Shown one piece after another: positions 57,196 to 64,000 of a DNA stretch of 64,000 nucleotides. Below the pieces are notes generated by a model. That model searched no databases and was not told the origin of the DNA. It saw only the letters and a list, made by a program, of their open reading frames with translations. The position numbers were made by a program, and so were the translations under genes. Positions within the stretch are counted from its first letter, which is position 1. Every line of letters begins with the position of its first letter. Source of the DNA: Hyphomicrobiales bacterium (GTDB taxonomy: Bacteria > Pseudomonadota > Alphaproteobacteria > Rhizobiales > Beijerinckiaceae); contig JAIXSR010000150.1 in assembly GCA_027484605.1 (NCBI GenBank), forward strand, positions 1-64,000. Direction: 5' to 3'.

Positions 57196-58293
57196 ATGAT
57201 CCGTTCCTGGCTTCGCGCCTCGCTCGTCTGTGTCCTGGCCGTGGCCGCACCGCTGGCCGCCAGGGCCCAGCAGGAACTGAAGATCTTCAACTGGTCGGAT
57301 TATGTCGATCCGGCCGTGCTGGACGCCTTCACCAAGGAAACCGGGATCAAGGTCGTCTACGACACGTTCGACCAGATGGAGGCGGTGGAAACCAAGCTCA
57401 TGGCGGGCAAGACCGGCTATGACCTCGTGGTTGTCACGGCCTCCTTCCTGCCGCGGCACATCCCGCTGAAGCTCTATACCGAGCTGGACCGGTCGAAACT
57501 GCAGAACCTCCGGCATATGTGGCCGGAAATCACGAACCGCCTCGGCAAATACGATCCCGGCAACAAATATGCCGTCAACTACATGTGGGGCACGACGGCG
57601 ATCGGCTACAACACGAAGAAGATCAAGGAACGCCTCGGCGCCGATGCGGTGATCGACAGCTGGTCGATCGTCTTCGATCCGGAAAAACTCAAGAAGCTGG
57701 CGCCCTGCGGCGTGCATGTGCTCGACGCAACCGAGGAAATGTTCCCGGCGGCCTTGCGCTATCTCGGCCTCGACCCGGATTCGAAGAAGGAAGCCGACCT
57801 GCGCAAGGCGGCCGATCTTCTCGCGAAGATCAAGCCGAGCATCCGGAAATTCCATTCCTCTGAATATATCAACGCCCTCGCCAATGGCGATATCTGCCTC
57901 GCGGTCGGCTATTCCGGCGACATCCTCCAGGCCCGCAAGCGTGCCAAGGAAGCGAAGAACGGCGTCGAGGTTGCCTATGCCATCCCGAAGGAAGGCGCGC
58001 TGATGTGGTTCGACAGCTTCGTGATCCCCGGCGATGCCGGCAACAAGGACGCGGCCTACAGGTTCATCGACTTCGTCAACCGGCCGGAAATCGCCGCGAA
58101 GAACTCGAATTTCATCCAGTATGCGTCCGGCAATCTCGCCGCGCAGAAGCATCTCGATGCCGAGATCCTGAATGATCCGGGTATCTACCCGCCGGCCGCC
58201 GTCCTTTCGCGTCTCTACACGATCACCCCCTATGACGAGAAGACCCAGAAGGCCGTCAACCGGCTCTGGACCCGCGTGAAGACCGGCCGCTGA
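57196..58293 (+). CDS. potF: Putrescine/polyamine ABC transporter substrate-binding protein
   Basis: The 365-residue protein has a Sec signal peptide ending near AARAQQ. The mature part starts ELKIFNWSDYVDPAVLDAFT, which is diagnostic for PotF/PotD. Polyamine-binding residues sit in DQMEAVETKLM, WGTTAIGYNTKKI and SGDILQARK. It captures putrescine or related diamines in the periplasm. PotF rather than PotD is favoured by overall pattern. It is divergent from the GntR gene and leads potF-potG-potH-potI, nine bases before potG. Confidence 0.92.
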   Translation: MIRSWLRASLVCVLAVAAPLAARAQQELKIFNWSDYVDPAVLDAFTKETGIKVVYDTFDQMEAVETKLMAGKTGYDLVVVTASFLPRHIPLKLYTELDRSKLQNLRHMWPEITNRLGKYDPGNKYAVNYMWGTTAIGYNTKKIKERLGADAVIDSWSIVFDPEKLKKLAPCGVHVLDATEEMFPAALRYLGLDPDSKKEADLRKAADLLAKIKPSIRKFHSSEYINALANGDICLAVGYSGDILQARKRAKEAKNGVEVAYAIPKEGALMWFDSFVIPGDAGNKDAAYRFIDFVNRPEIAAKNSNFIQYASGNLAAQKHLDAEILNDPGIYPPAAVLSRLYTITPYDEKTQKAVNRLWTRVKTGR

Positions 58294-58302
58294 GCGCCGG
58301 AC

Positions 58303-59454
58303 ATGGCGCGGAAATCGCTCGGAAACATCCGGCGCGCCTTCGCGCCCTGGGCGGATCCGGCCGCGACGCCGCTGGTGCAGTTCGAGGCCGTGACGCGGCG
58401 CTTCGGCGACATCACGGCGGTGAGCGATCTCACGCTCGCCCTCTATCCCGGTGAATTCCACGCCCTGCTCGGCCCGTCCGGCTGCGGCAAGACCACGCTG
58501 ATGCGCATGCTCGCGGGCTTCGAGACCCCGGATTCGGGGCGCATCCTGCTCGAGGGGCAGGATCTTGCCGGCACGCCCCCGCATCTGCGGCCGACCAACA
58601 TGATGTTCCAGTCCTATGCGCTGTTCCCGCATATGAGCGTCTTCGACAATATCGCCTTCGGCCTGCGCCAGCAGGGCCTTGCGCGGGAGGCGATCGCCGC
58701 GCGCGTGGCGGAAATGCTCGCTTTGGTGAAGCTCGAGGGCTTTGCCGCCCGTCGCCCCGACCAGCTCTCCGGCGGGCAGAAACAGCGCGTCGCCCTGGCG
58801 CGGGCGCTGGCGCGGCGGCCCAAGGTGCTGCTGCTCGACGAGCCTCTGGGCGCGCTCGACAGGAAGCTCCGTGAGGAAACGCAATACGAGCTGATGGACC
58901 TGCAGGCCGAACTGGGCCTCACCTTCCTCATGGTCACCCATGATCAGGACGAGGCCATGGCCATGGCCGACCGGATCTCGGTCATGGAGCGCGGCCGCAT
59001 CGCCCAGGTCGGTGCGCCGGAAGAGATCTACGAAATGCCGGCCAATCGCTACGTAGCCGAATTCGTGGGCGACATCAACGTGTTCGAAGGCATTGTCGAA
59101 GAAATCAAGGGTGAGATCATTGCCCTTGGCGGGCCGGGCGGATCAATGATCCTCGATGATCCGAACCCGACGGTCGATCTCGGCCAGAAGGTGAATGTTG
59201 CGATCCGGCCGGAAAAGCTCAGCATCACGCTTGAAGAGCCGCCACAACCGACAAACAAGGTGAAGGGCGAGATCTGGGATATCGGCTATCTCGGCGACTT
59301 CACCATGGTCCAGGTCAAGCTTGACGGCGAGGCCGGGCAGCTCGTCAAGGTGGCGCTGCCCAATCGCTCGCGACGGGCAGAACGTCCCATTGCCTGGGAA
59401 GACCGGGTCTGGCTCTCATGGGATGTCGAGGCCGGCATCCTGCTGCGCGGCTAG
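58303..59454 (+). CDS. potG: Polyamine ABC transporter ATP-binding protein
   Basis: The 383-residue protein has the ABC ATPase domain with Walker A GPSGCGKTTLMRMLAG, signature LSGGQKQRVALARAL and Walker B VLLLDEPLGALD, and a C-terminal TOBE regulatory domain (about residues 300-375). It couples ATP hydrolysis to import through PotH and PotI. The order after potF fits PotFGHI rather than PotABCD, where the ATPase gene comes first. Confidence 0.94.
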   Translation: MARKSLGNIRRAFAPWADPAATPLVQFEAVTRRFGDITAVSDLTLALYPGEFHALLGPSGCGKTTLMRMLAGFETPDSGRILLEGQDLAGTPPHLRPTNMMFQSYALFPHMSVFDNIAFGLRQQGLAREAIAARVAEMLALVKLEGFAARRPDQLSGGQKQRVALARALARRPKVLLLDEPLGALDRKLREETQYELMDLQAELGLTFLMVTHDQDEAMAMADRISVMERGRIAQVGAPEEIYEMPANRYVAEFVGDINVFEGIVEEIKGEIIALGGPGGSMILDDPNPTVDLGQKVNVAIRPEKLSITLEEPPQPTNKVKGEIWDIGYLGDFTMVQVKLDGEAGQLVKVALPNRSRRAERPIAWEDRVWLSWDVEAGILLRG

Positions 59455-59458
59455 CGCG

Positions 59459-60388
59459 ATGGAGGCGGGCACCGAAACCCTGGACAAGCGGGCGCGAGGC
59501 CGGGCCAGCTGGCTCCGGCCGCGCTGGCTGGTCCTCGCCCTGCCCTATGCCTGGCTGCTGGCCTTCTTCCTGCTGCCCTTCCTGATCGTCCTCAGGATCG
59601 CCCTGTCGGACACCGCCCGTGCCCTGCCCCCCTATGCGCCGCACTGGACCGGCTGGGCCGAAGCGTGGAATTTCCTGCAGGCGCTCGATCTTGAAAGCTT
59701 CACAACCCTGTTTGGCGACAGCCTCTATCTCGAGGCCTATCTCTCCTCGCTGCGCATCGCAGCGACAGCCACCCTCATCACCTTGCTGATCGCCTTCCCC
59801 CTCGCCTATGCGATGGCTTCCGCGCCCCGGCGCTGGCAGCCGGCGCTGCTCATCCTGGTGATCCTCCCCTTCTGGACCTCGTTCCTGATCCGCGTCTATG
59901 CGTGGATGGCCATCCTGCGGCCCGAAGGCGTGCTCGATGCCCTGCTCCGGGGCCTCGGCCTGATCGACGAGCCGCTCGCGCTGATGAATACCGAGACAGC
60001 CGTCCTGATCGGGATGGTCTATTCCTACCTGCCCTTCATGGTCCTGCCGATCTACACGACGCTGGAAAAACTCGACCGCAGCCTGCTGGAAGCCGCCGCC
60101 GATCTCGGCGCCACGCCGTTCCGGCGCTTCGTCTCCATCGTCATCCCGCTGGCCCGGCCCGGCATCTATGCCGGATGTTTCCTCGTCTTCGTCCCGGCCA
60201 TCGGGGAATTCGTCATCCCCGACCTGCTCGGCGGCCCGGAAACGCTGATGATCGGCAAGGTGCTGTGGACGGAGTTCTTCTCGAACCGGGACTGGCCCCT
60301 CGCCTCTGCGGTCGCGATCCTGCTGCTCCTGGTCCTCGCCGTCCCGTTGCTCGTCTACCAGCGTTTCGCGCGGAAGGAGCCGGCATGA
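59459..60388 (+). CDS. potH: Polyamine ABC transporter permease
   Basis: The 309-residue protein has six transmembrane helices and an N-terminal cytoplasmic extension. The permease EAA-like loop is LLEAAADLGATPFRRFVSIV, which contacts the ATPase. It begins four bases after the potG stop, and its last codons overlap potI as ATGA. Together with PotI it forms the import channel for putrescine-type polyamines. Confidence 0.93.
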   Translation: MEAGTETLDKRARGRASWLRPRWLVLALPYAWLLAFFLLPFLIVLRIALSDTARALPPYAPHWTGWAEAWNFLQALDLESFTTLFGDSLYLEAYLSSLRIAATATLITLLIAFPLAYAMASAPRRWQPALLILVILPFWTSFLIRVYAWMAILRPEGVLDALLRGLGLIDEPLALMNTETAVLIGMVYSYLPFMVLPIYTTLEKLDRSLLEAAADLGATPFRRFVSIVIPLARPGIYAGCFLVFVPAIGEFVIPDLLGGPETLMIGKVLWTEFFSNRDWPLASAVAILLLLVLAVPLLVYQRFARKEPA

Positions 60389-61173
60389 ACCGGCTGCGGA
60401 CCCCGCATCTGCTGGCGCTCGTCTTCGGCATCGCCTTCCTCTACCTGCCGATCCTCGTGCTGGTGCTCTATTCCTTCAATGCCTCGCGGCTCGTGACGGT
60501 CTGGGGCGGCTTCTCCACCCGCTGGTATGCCGCGCTCCTGCAGAATCAGGCCCTGCTCGATGCGGCCTGGCTCTCCCTGAAGGTGGCGCTGGTCTCGGCA
60601 AGCCTCGCCACGATCCTCGGCCTGCTCGCTGCCCTCGCCCTCGCCCGGTTCGGGCGTTTCGCCGGCCGCACCCTCTTCGCCGGCATGATCGCGGCGCCCC
60701 TCGTCATGCCTGAAGTGATCACCGGCCTCGCTCTGCTCCTGCTCTTCGTCGGGCTGGATGCCGAACGCGGCTTCTGGACCGTGACCTTCGCCCATGTGAC
60801 CCTGACGGCGTGCTTCGCCGCCATCGTCATCCAGGCCCGGCTTTCGACACTCGACCGGAGCCTTGAGGAAGCCGCGCAGGATCTCGGCGCGACGCCGCTC
60901 CGCGTCTTCTTCGCCATCACCCTGCCGATGATCGCACCGGCCATCCTGGCCGGCTGGCTGCTGGCCTTCACGCTCTCGCTCGATGATCTCGTCCTGGCCT
61001 CCTTCACCTCCGGCCCCGGTGCCACGACATTGCCGATGCGGATCTATTCCTCGGTCCGGCTGGGCGTCACGCCCGAGATCAACGCCGCCTCGACGCTGCT
61101 GATCGGCCTGGTCGCCACCGTGGTGGTGCTTGCCTCGCTGCTGATCAAGCGCGATGCTCTGGCCCGTGATTGA
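60385..61173 (+). CDS. potI: Polyamine ABC transporter permease
   Basis: The 262-residue protein has six transmembrane helices and the permease loop LEEAAQDLGATPLRVFFAIT. It starts MNRLRTPHLLALVFGIAFLYL, with GGAG six bases upstream, and overlaps potH by four bases. It is the second permease of the potFGHI system. The operon probably ends here or runs into the DUF3307 gene 24 bases later. Confidence 0.93.
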   Translation: MNRLRTPHLLALVFGIAFLYLPILVLVLYSFNASRLVTVWGGFSTRWYAALLQNQALLDAAWLSLKVALVSASLATILGLLAALALARFGRFAGRTLFAGMIAAPLVMPEVITGLALLLLFVGLDAERGFWTVTFAHVTLTACFAAIVIQARLSTLDRSLEEAAQDLGATPLRVFFAITLPMIAPAILAGWLLAFTLSLDDLVLASFTSGPGATTLPMRIYSSVRLGVTPEINAASTLLIGLVATVVVLASLLIKRDALARD

Positions 61174-61197
61174 CCCCTCGCCCAAGAGCGCAGCCGG

Positions 61198-61587
61198 ATG
61201 CCGCTTCTGACGCCCCTCATCTTCTGGTTGCTCGCGACCCTGACGCTGAAACACTTCCTGGCCGATTTCGTGCTGCAGAACCGCTGGATGGCCACCGGGA
61301 AGGAGGCACCCTCGGGCTGGCTTCTGCCCCTGGCCTGCCATGCTGGCCTGCATGGCCTCGGCACGGTGGTTGTTGCCCTTGCCTTCGTGCCCGAGGGATG
61401 GTGGCTGGGCCTCGTCGATTTCGGCGTCCATGCCGCGATCGACCGGACCAAGGCGCTGGTCGGGCGGCATTTCCGGCTGGAACCCGACGCGCCGCCCTAT
61501 TGGTGGCTGTTCGGATTCGACCAGTTCCTCCACCAGATGACCAATCTGGTGCTCGGCGCCGCCATGATCTGGCTGCTGGTCAACTGA
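61198..61587 (+). CDS. DUF3307 membrane protein
   Basis: The 129-residue protein has three or four hydrophobic helices. The DUF3307 signature is LTLKHFLADFVLQNRWMATG near the start, where the K-H-F-x-A-D-x-x-L-Q-N pattern is typical, and later VDFGVHAAIDRTKAL and FGFDQFLHQMTNLVL, with conserved histidines. The function is not known. It follows potI closely on the same strand and may be co-transcribed by chance of position. Confidence 0.85.
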   Translation: MPLLTPLIFWLLATLTLKHFLADFVLQNRWMATGKEAPSGWLLPLACHAGLHGLGTVVVALAFVPEGWWLGLVDFGVHAAIDRTKALVGRHFRLEPDAPPYWWLFGFDQFLHQMTNLVLGAAMIWLLVN

Positions 61588-61895
61588 AGCGCCCGCTCAG
61601 GGCGGGGTGCAGCCCGACCGCGCGGATCGGGCCGGCCCTTTCGGTGATCCCGAGCAGCGCGCCAGGTGCCGTCGGCACGCATCTGGATCGAAGTTCCCCG
61701 CTCGGCAGAGCGAATCGCGACGCCGTGCAGCACCCTGTTGGTATCGGGCTGTGGACCAACAGAATGGCCAACAAATCTGTTGGCTTCAAGCGCACGGAAA
61801 CGGACGTCGCGAGACGCCGGCGGACACATAACCGTTGATTTATCTTGATTTTTCAGACGTTTATGGACGAAGGTGGACGTCTGTGGAGGGGAAAG
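61588..61895. other. Intergenic region 3' of tRNA-Thr with repeated CCAACAG motifs
   Basis: No convincing gene lies in these 308 bases. The seven-base motif CTGTTGG or its complement CCAACAG occurs four times in 49 bases (61735-61741, 61756-61762, 61768-61774 with one mismatch, 61777-61783). A separate inverted repeat CAGACGT/ACGTCTG spans 61854-61883. GGACG/GGACA pentamers recur nearby. The position directly after a tRNA 3' end suggests a former integrase attachment site, but no integrase is present. Confidence 0.5.
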
Positions 61896-61971
61896 TGGTG
61901 CCGCAAGAGGGAATCGAACCCCCGACCCCATCATTACGAATGACGTGCTCTACCAACTGAGCTATTGCGGC
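61896..61971 (-). tRNA. tRNA-Thr (anticodon CGT)
   Basis: The 76-base gene has an encoded CCA. The acceptor stem GCCGCAA pairs with TTGCGGC, and the discriminator is A. The anticodon stem CGTCA/TGATG closes the loop TTCGTAA with anticodon CGT, which reads ACG. The T arm contains GGTTCGATT. It is on the minus strand, downstream of hemY. Confidence 0.96.
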
Positions 61972-62039
61972 AACGAGGCTGCACATAGCCCTAGTCGGGC
62001 ACCCTTGCAACCCCGCAGATGGCGGCAGGCCGAAAACCC

Positions 62040-63608
62040 TCAGTTCCCGAACAGCCGGAAGCCCTGCTTGCGTGGCTTTTCCTCGGGCTCGGGCCCTGGA
62101 TCATCGGGAATGATCGGGCGGAAAGGTTGCGGCCCGTTTTCGGGCTCGGGCGCTGGCAGATCGGCGCTCGCGGCCGGTTCGGCCGGCATGACAGCAGCCT
62201 CGGCGGGATCCTGCGCGACGGGCCCGGCCGTTGCGGCGGGCAGAATCTCGATCGGCGCGGGCGCTTCCGGCGCAGGCTGCGGCTCGAAGCGATCGGCATC
62301 GATCCGGGCCCGGACATGGGTTTCCAGCGCCTGGGGCGGCTCGCGCCATTCCCAGCCGCCGATCCGCCCGGAAACCGGCGCGACAGGCGCCCAGTCATCG
62401 GAAACCGTACCATCCGCCACCCAGGCCGGGTCGCGCGGGGCGCGCGAGGCGCGTGCAAGCCAGGACCGGACGAGCCCCTGATTGCCGGATTCGACCTCTT
62501 CGAGCTCCGCCATCAGGAGGCAGGCGCGCACCGAAGGCTTCTCGAGGACGAGCCGGTCGAGCGCTTCGCGGGCGGCAGCAAATTCGCGGGCATCCAGCGC
62601 CGCCCGCGCCACGGCAAAGCGGGCCTCGCGGGCATGGGGCGTCAGCCTGGCCAGGGTGCGGGCACGCTTGAGGCGGTCCAGGGCCGAATCGCCCTGGCGG
62701 ACGCCGAGATAGGCCTCGGCAAGGTCGGGATGCGGGCCTTCCTTCCAGGCGGCTTCGAGAATCCGCGTTGCCTTTGCATAATCACCCCTGGCGGCAAGCC
62801 GGCGGGCGGCAACCGTGGCCGAGGGGACAAGGCCGGGCGTCATGCGCAGGGATTCGAGGGCGAGCGAGAGCGCATCGTCCGGCTGGCTCTCCTGCGCCTG
62901 CAGGGCCGCAGCCGCAAGCAGGACAGCGCGGCGGCGGCGGCCCTCTTCCCGGTCGACGAGCCGCCGGGAAATCGCCTGGTCGACCAGCGCGATCGCGCCC
63001 CGCCAATCCCCTGCAGCGGCCCGGAAGCCAAGCATCGCATCACTGGCCCAGGCCGAATCCGGCGCACGGCGCAGGGCCTCGTCGGCAAAGGCGAGGGCTG
63101 CCTGGCTGTCCTGCCGGCGTTCCGCCTCGATGAACAACCCGCGCAGCCCGAGGGATTGCGTATCCGGACGCTCGGCCATGGCGCGGAAGGCTTCCTCCGC
63201 GGTTTTCCGGTCACCGGCAAGCTGGGCCGCCTGGGCGGAAAGCAGCAGCGAGAGCGGCTCCTGACCCAGCAGACGGCGGGATTCCTGCGCCTGCCGCAGG
63301 GCAAGGCGGGCATCGCCTGCGCCGACGGCGATCAGGCCGCGCGCGATGGCCTGCTGCCCCTTGGCCTGACGCCGGACACGATTGGCCAGCCCGATCAGGC
63401 TCGGCAGCCGGAAGACCAGCCGCAGCACCGTCCAGAGAACCATCAGGGCAGCCGTCAGGACCAGCAAAGCCACCAGGCCGGCCACGAGGCTGACGCGATA
63501 CTCTGTATCGCCGAATTGCAGCAGCACATGCCCGTCCGTGTCGGCCAGCGTGCTGAATCCGAAGGCAAGGCCGGCAAGGAGGATCAGGAAGACAAGGAGC
63601 TTGATCAT
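62040..63608 (-). CDS. hemY: HemY-like tetratricopeptide membrane protein
   Basis: The 522-residue protein has two N-terminal transmembrane helices (MIKLLVFLILLAGLAFGFST, then about 40-62) and the HemY N-terminal region with ALRQAQESRRLLGQEPLSLLL. The remainder is a series of tetratricopeptide-like helices (about 90-400) and a proline- and alanine-rich C-terminal tail. HemY occurs in haem biosynthesis operons after hemD, but its activity there is unclear; it is unrelated to protoporphyrinogen oxidase HemY of Gram-positives. AAGGA precedes the ATG, with a GTG one codon earlier as alternative. Confidence 0.88.
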   Translation of the reverse strand: MIKLLVFLILLAGLAFGFSTLADTDGHVLLQFGDTEYRVSLVAGLVALLVLTAALMVLWTVLRLVFRLPSLIGLANRVRRQAKGQQAIARGLIAVGAGDARLALRQAQESRRLLGQEPLSLLLSAQAAQLAGDRKTAEEAFRAMAERPDTQSLGLRGLFIEAERRQDSQAALAFADEALRRAPDSAWASDAMLGFRAAAGDWRGAIALVDQAISRRLVDREEGRRRRAVLLAAAALQAQESQPDDALSLALESLRMTPGLVPSATVAARRLAARGDYAKATRILEAAWKEGPHPDLAEAYLGVRQGDSALDRLKRARTLARLTPHAREARFAVARAALDAREFAAAREALDRLVLEKPSVRACLLMAELEEVESGNQGLVRSWLARASRAPRDPAWVADGTVSDDWAPVAPVSGRIGGWEWREPPQALETHVRARIDADRFEPQPAPEAPAPIEILPAATAGPVAQDPAEAAVMPAEPAASADLPAPEPENGPQPFRPIIPDDPGPEPEEKPRKQGFRLFGN

Positions 63609-63617
63609 CACCGGTCC

Positions 63618-63998
63618 TTACTTCGCGGCCTGCGCCGTCTGCGCGAGGAAGGCCATCGCGTCCTGCCGGAGCTGGACCAGGGTTTCCCGCGCCTTGATCT
63701 GGCGTTCGATCCCGGCCCGCCACTCGGCAAAGGCCGGCGCCACGGCCGGCGAAAGCCGCGCCGTTGCCGCCAGGGCAGCGGCGAGATCACCGCGGAGAAC
63801 AGCCTGTTCGGCACGGCGGAGGGCGGATGGATCATCGGCACCGGTGACATCGCCGGTTTTCCGGACATCGACAAAGGCCATGGCCGATTGCCGCATCCGC
63901 TCCGTCCAGGACGCCGGCTTGCCCTCTTCCGCAGTTGCGGATTTCGGAATGGCGGCCTTGAGCGCGGCGGCAAGCGCCGCCGGCGTATCCGGACCTTT
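63618..63998 (-). CDS. Mitofilin-like protein (COG4223), C-terminal fragment (partial)
   Basis: The open frame continues past the right edge, so the N-terminus is missing. The visible 126 residues include SWTERMRQSAMAFVDVRKTG and LRRAEQAVLRGDLAAALAAT, the helical C-terminal part of the alphaproteobacterial mitofilin/Mic60 family, which shapes inner-membrane folds. In this class the gene often lies between hemD and hemY, which fits here: hemY starts ten bases after it. The family assignment rests on the C-terminal region and context. Confidence 0.75.
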   Translation of the reverse strand, partial: KGPDTPAALAAALKAAIPKSATAEEGKPASWTERMRQSAMAFVDVRKTGDVTGADDPSALRRAEQAVLRGDLAAALAATARLSPAVAPAFAEWRAGIERQIKARETLVQLRQDAMAFLAQTAQAAK

Positions 63999-64000
63999 CT

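Noticed and set aside
61497-61934. A 145-residue minus-strand frame running from tRNA-Thr into the DUF3307 gene
   Set aside because: It starts inside the tRNA (giving the familiar tRNA-derived RFPLAAP peptide), overlaps a supported gene and has no recognisable domain.

Overview
The window is a GC-rich chromosomal segment of an alphaproteobacterium, most probably of the order Hyphomicrobiales (Rhizobiales). I base this on the gene families and their order: mdh-sucC-sucD preceded by zapE, the complete CtrA/ChpT/SciP/FlbD regulator set, an EipA (DUF1134) protein, the imuA-imuB-imuC mutagenesis cassette with an alphaproteobacterial SOS box, and mitofilin-hemY. I cannot fix the genus. Nearly all the sequence is coding. 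I see no rRNA, IS element or CRISPR, but there are three tRNAs: Ala-CGC, elongator Met-CAT and Thr-CGT.

Region 1 (1-10.1 kb) is central metabolism. It holds mdh-sucC-sucD (minus strand, window edge inside sucD), a zapE/TetR pair, a GNAT gene, an Inh-type lipoprotein, a MAPEG protein and the sdhCDAB operon. Region 2 (10.1-22 kb) holds DUF167, cytochrome P460, YggT, tRNA-Ala, a GAF/PAS/GGDEF/EAL protein, a Fur regulator, an RND efflux pair, tRNA-Met, a phosphatidylethanolamine methyltransferase-like gene and mnmA.

Region 3 (22.1-45 kb) is the core of the window: flagellum, chemotaxis and cell-cycle control. It has fliK-flgD-sciP, an opposed pdxA, fliF-fliG-fliH-fliN-flbD, flhA, a UPF0104-like membrane protein, a GNAT gene, fliI-fliJ divergent from ctrA, and a minus-strand cheA-cheW-cheY-cheB-cheR operon with chpT upstream. 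CtrA, its phosphotransferase ChpT, its antagonist SciP and the sigma54 activator FlbD therefore lie within 23 kb of structural genes they are expected to control. Near-consensus CtrA boxes precede sciP, fliF and flhA, a well-spaced sigma54 promoter precedes fliK, and seven GANTC (CcrM) sites cluster between ctrA and fliI.

Region 4 (45-50.5 kb) carries cysQ-like, YHS, eipA, an unknown coiled-coil membrane protein and an orphan AceE/transketolase-like enzyme. Region 5 (50.5-56.3 kb) is the imuA-imuB-imuC cassette for SOS mutagenesis, with a LexA box overlapping the imuA ribosome binding site. Region 6 (56.3-61.6 kb) is a GntR regulator divergent from a potFGHI-like polyamine transporter, then a DUF3307 gene. 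Region 7 (61.6-64 kb) has tRNA-Thr with a repeat-rich 3' flank, hemY, and the 3' end of a mitofilin-like gene running off the window.
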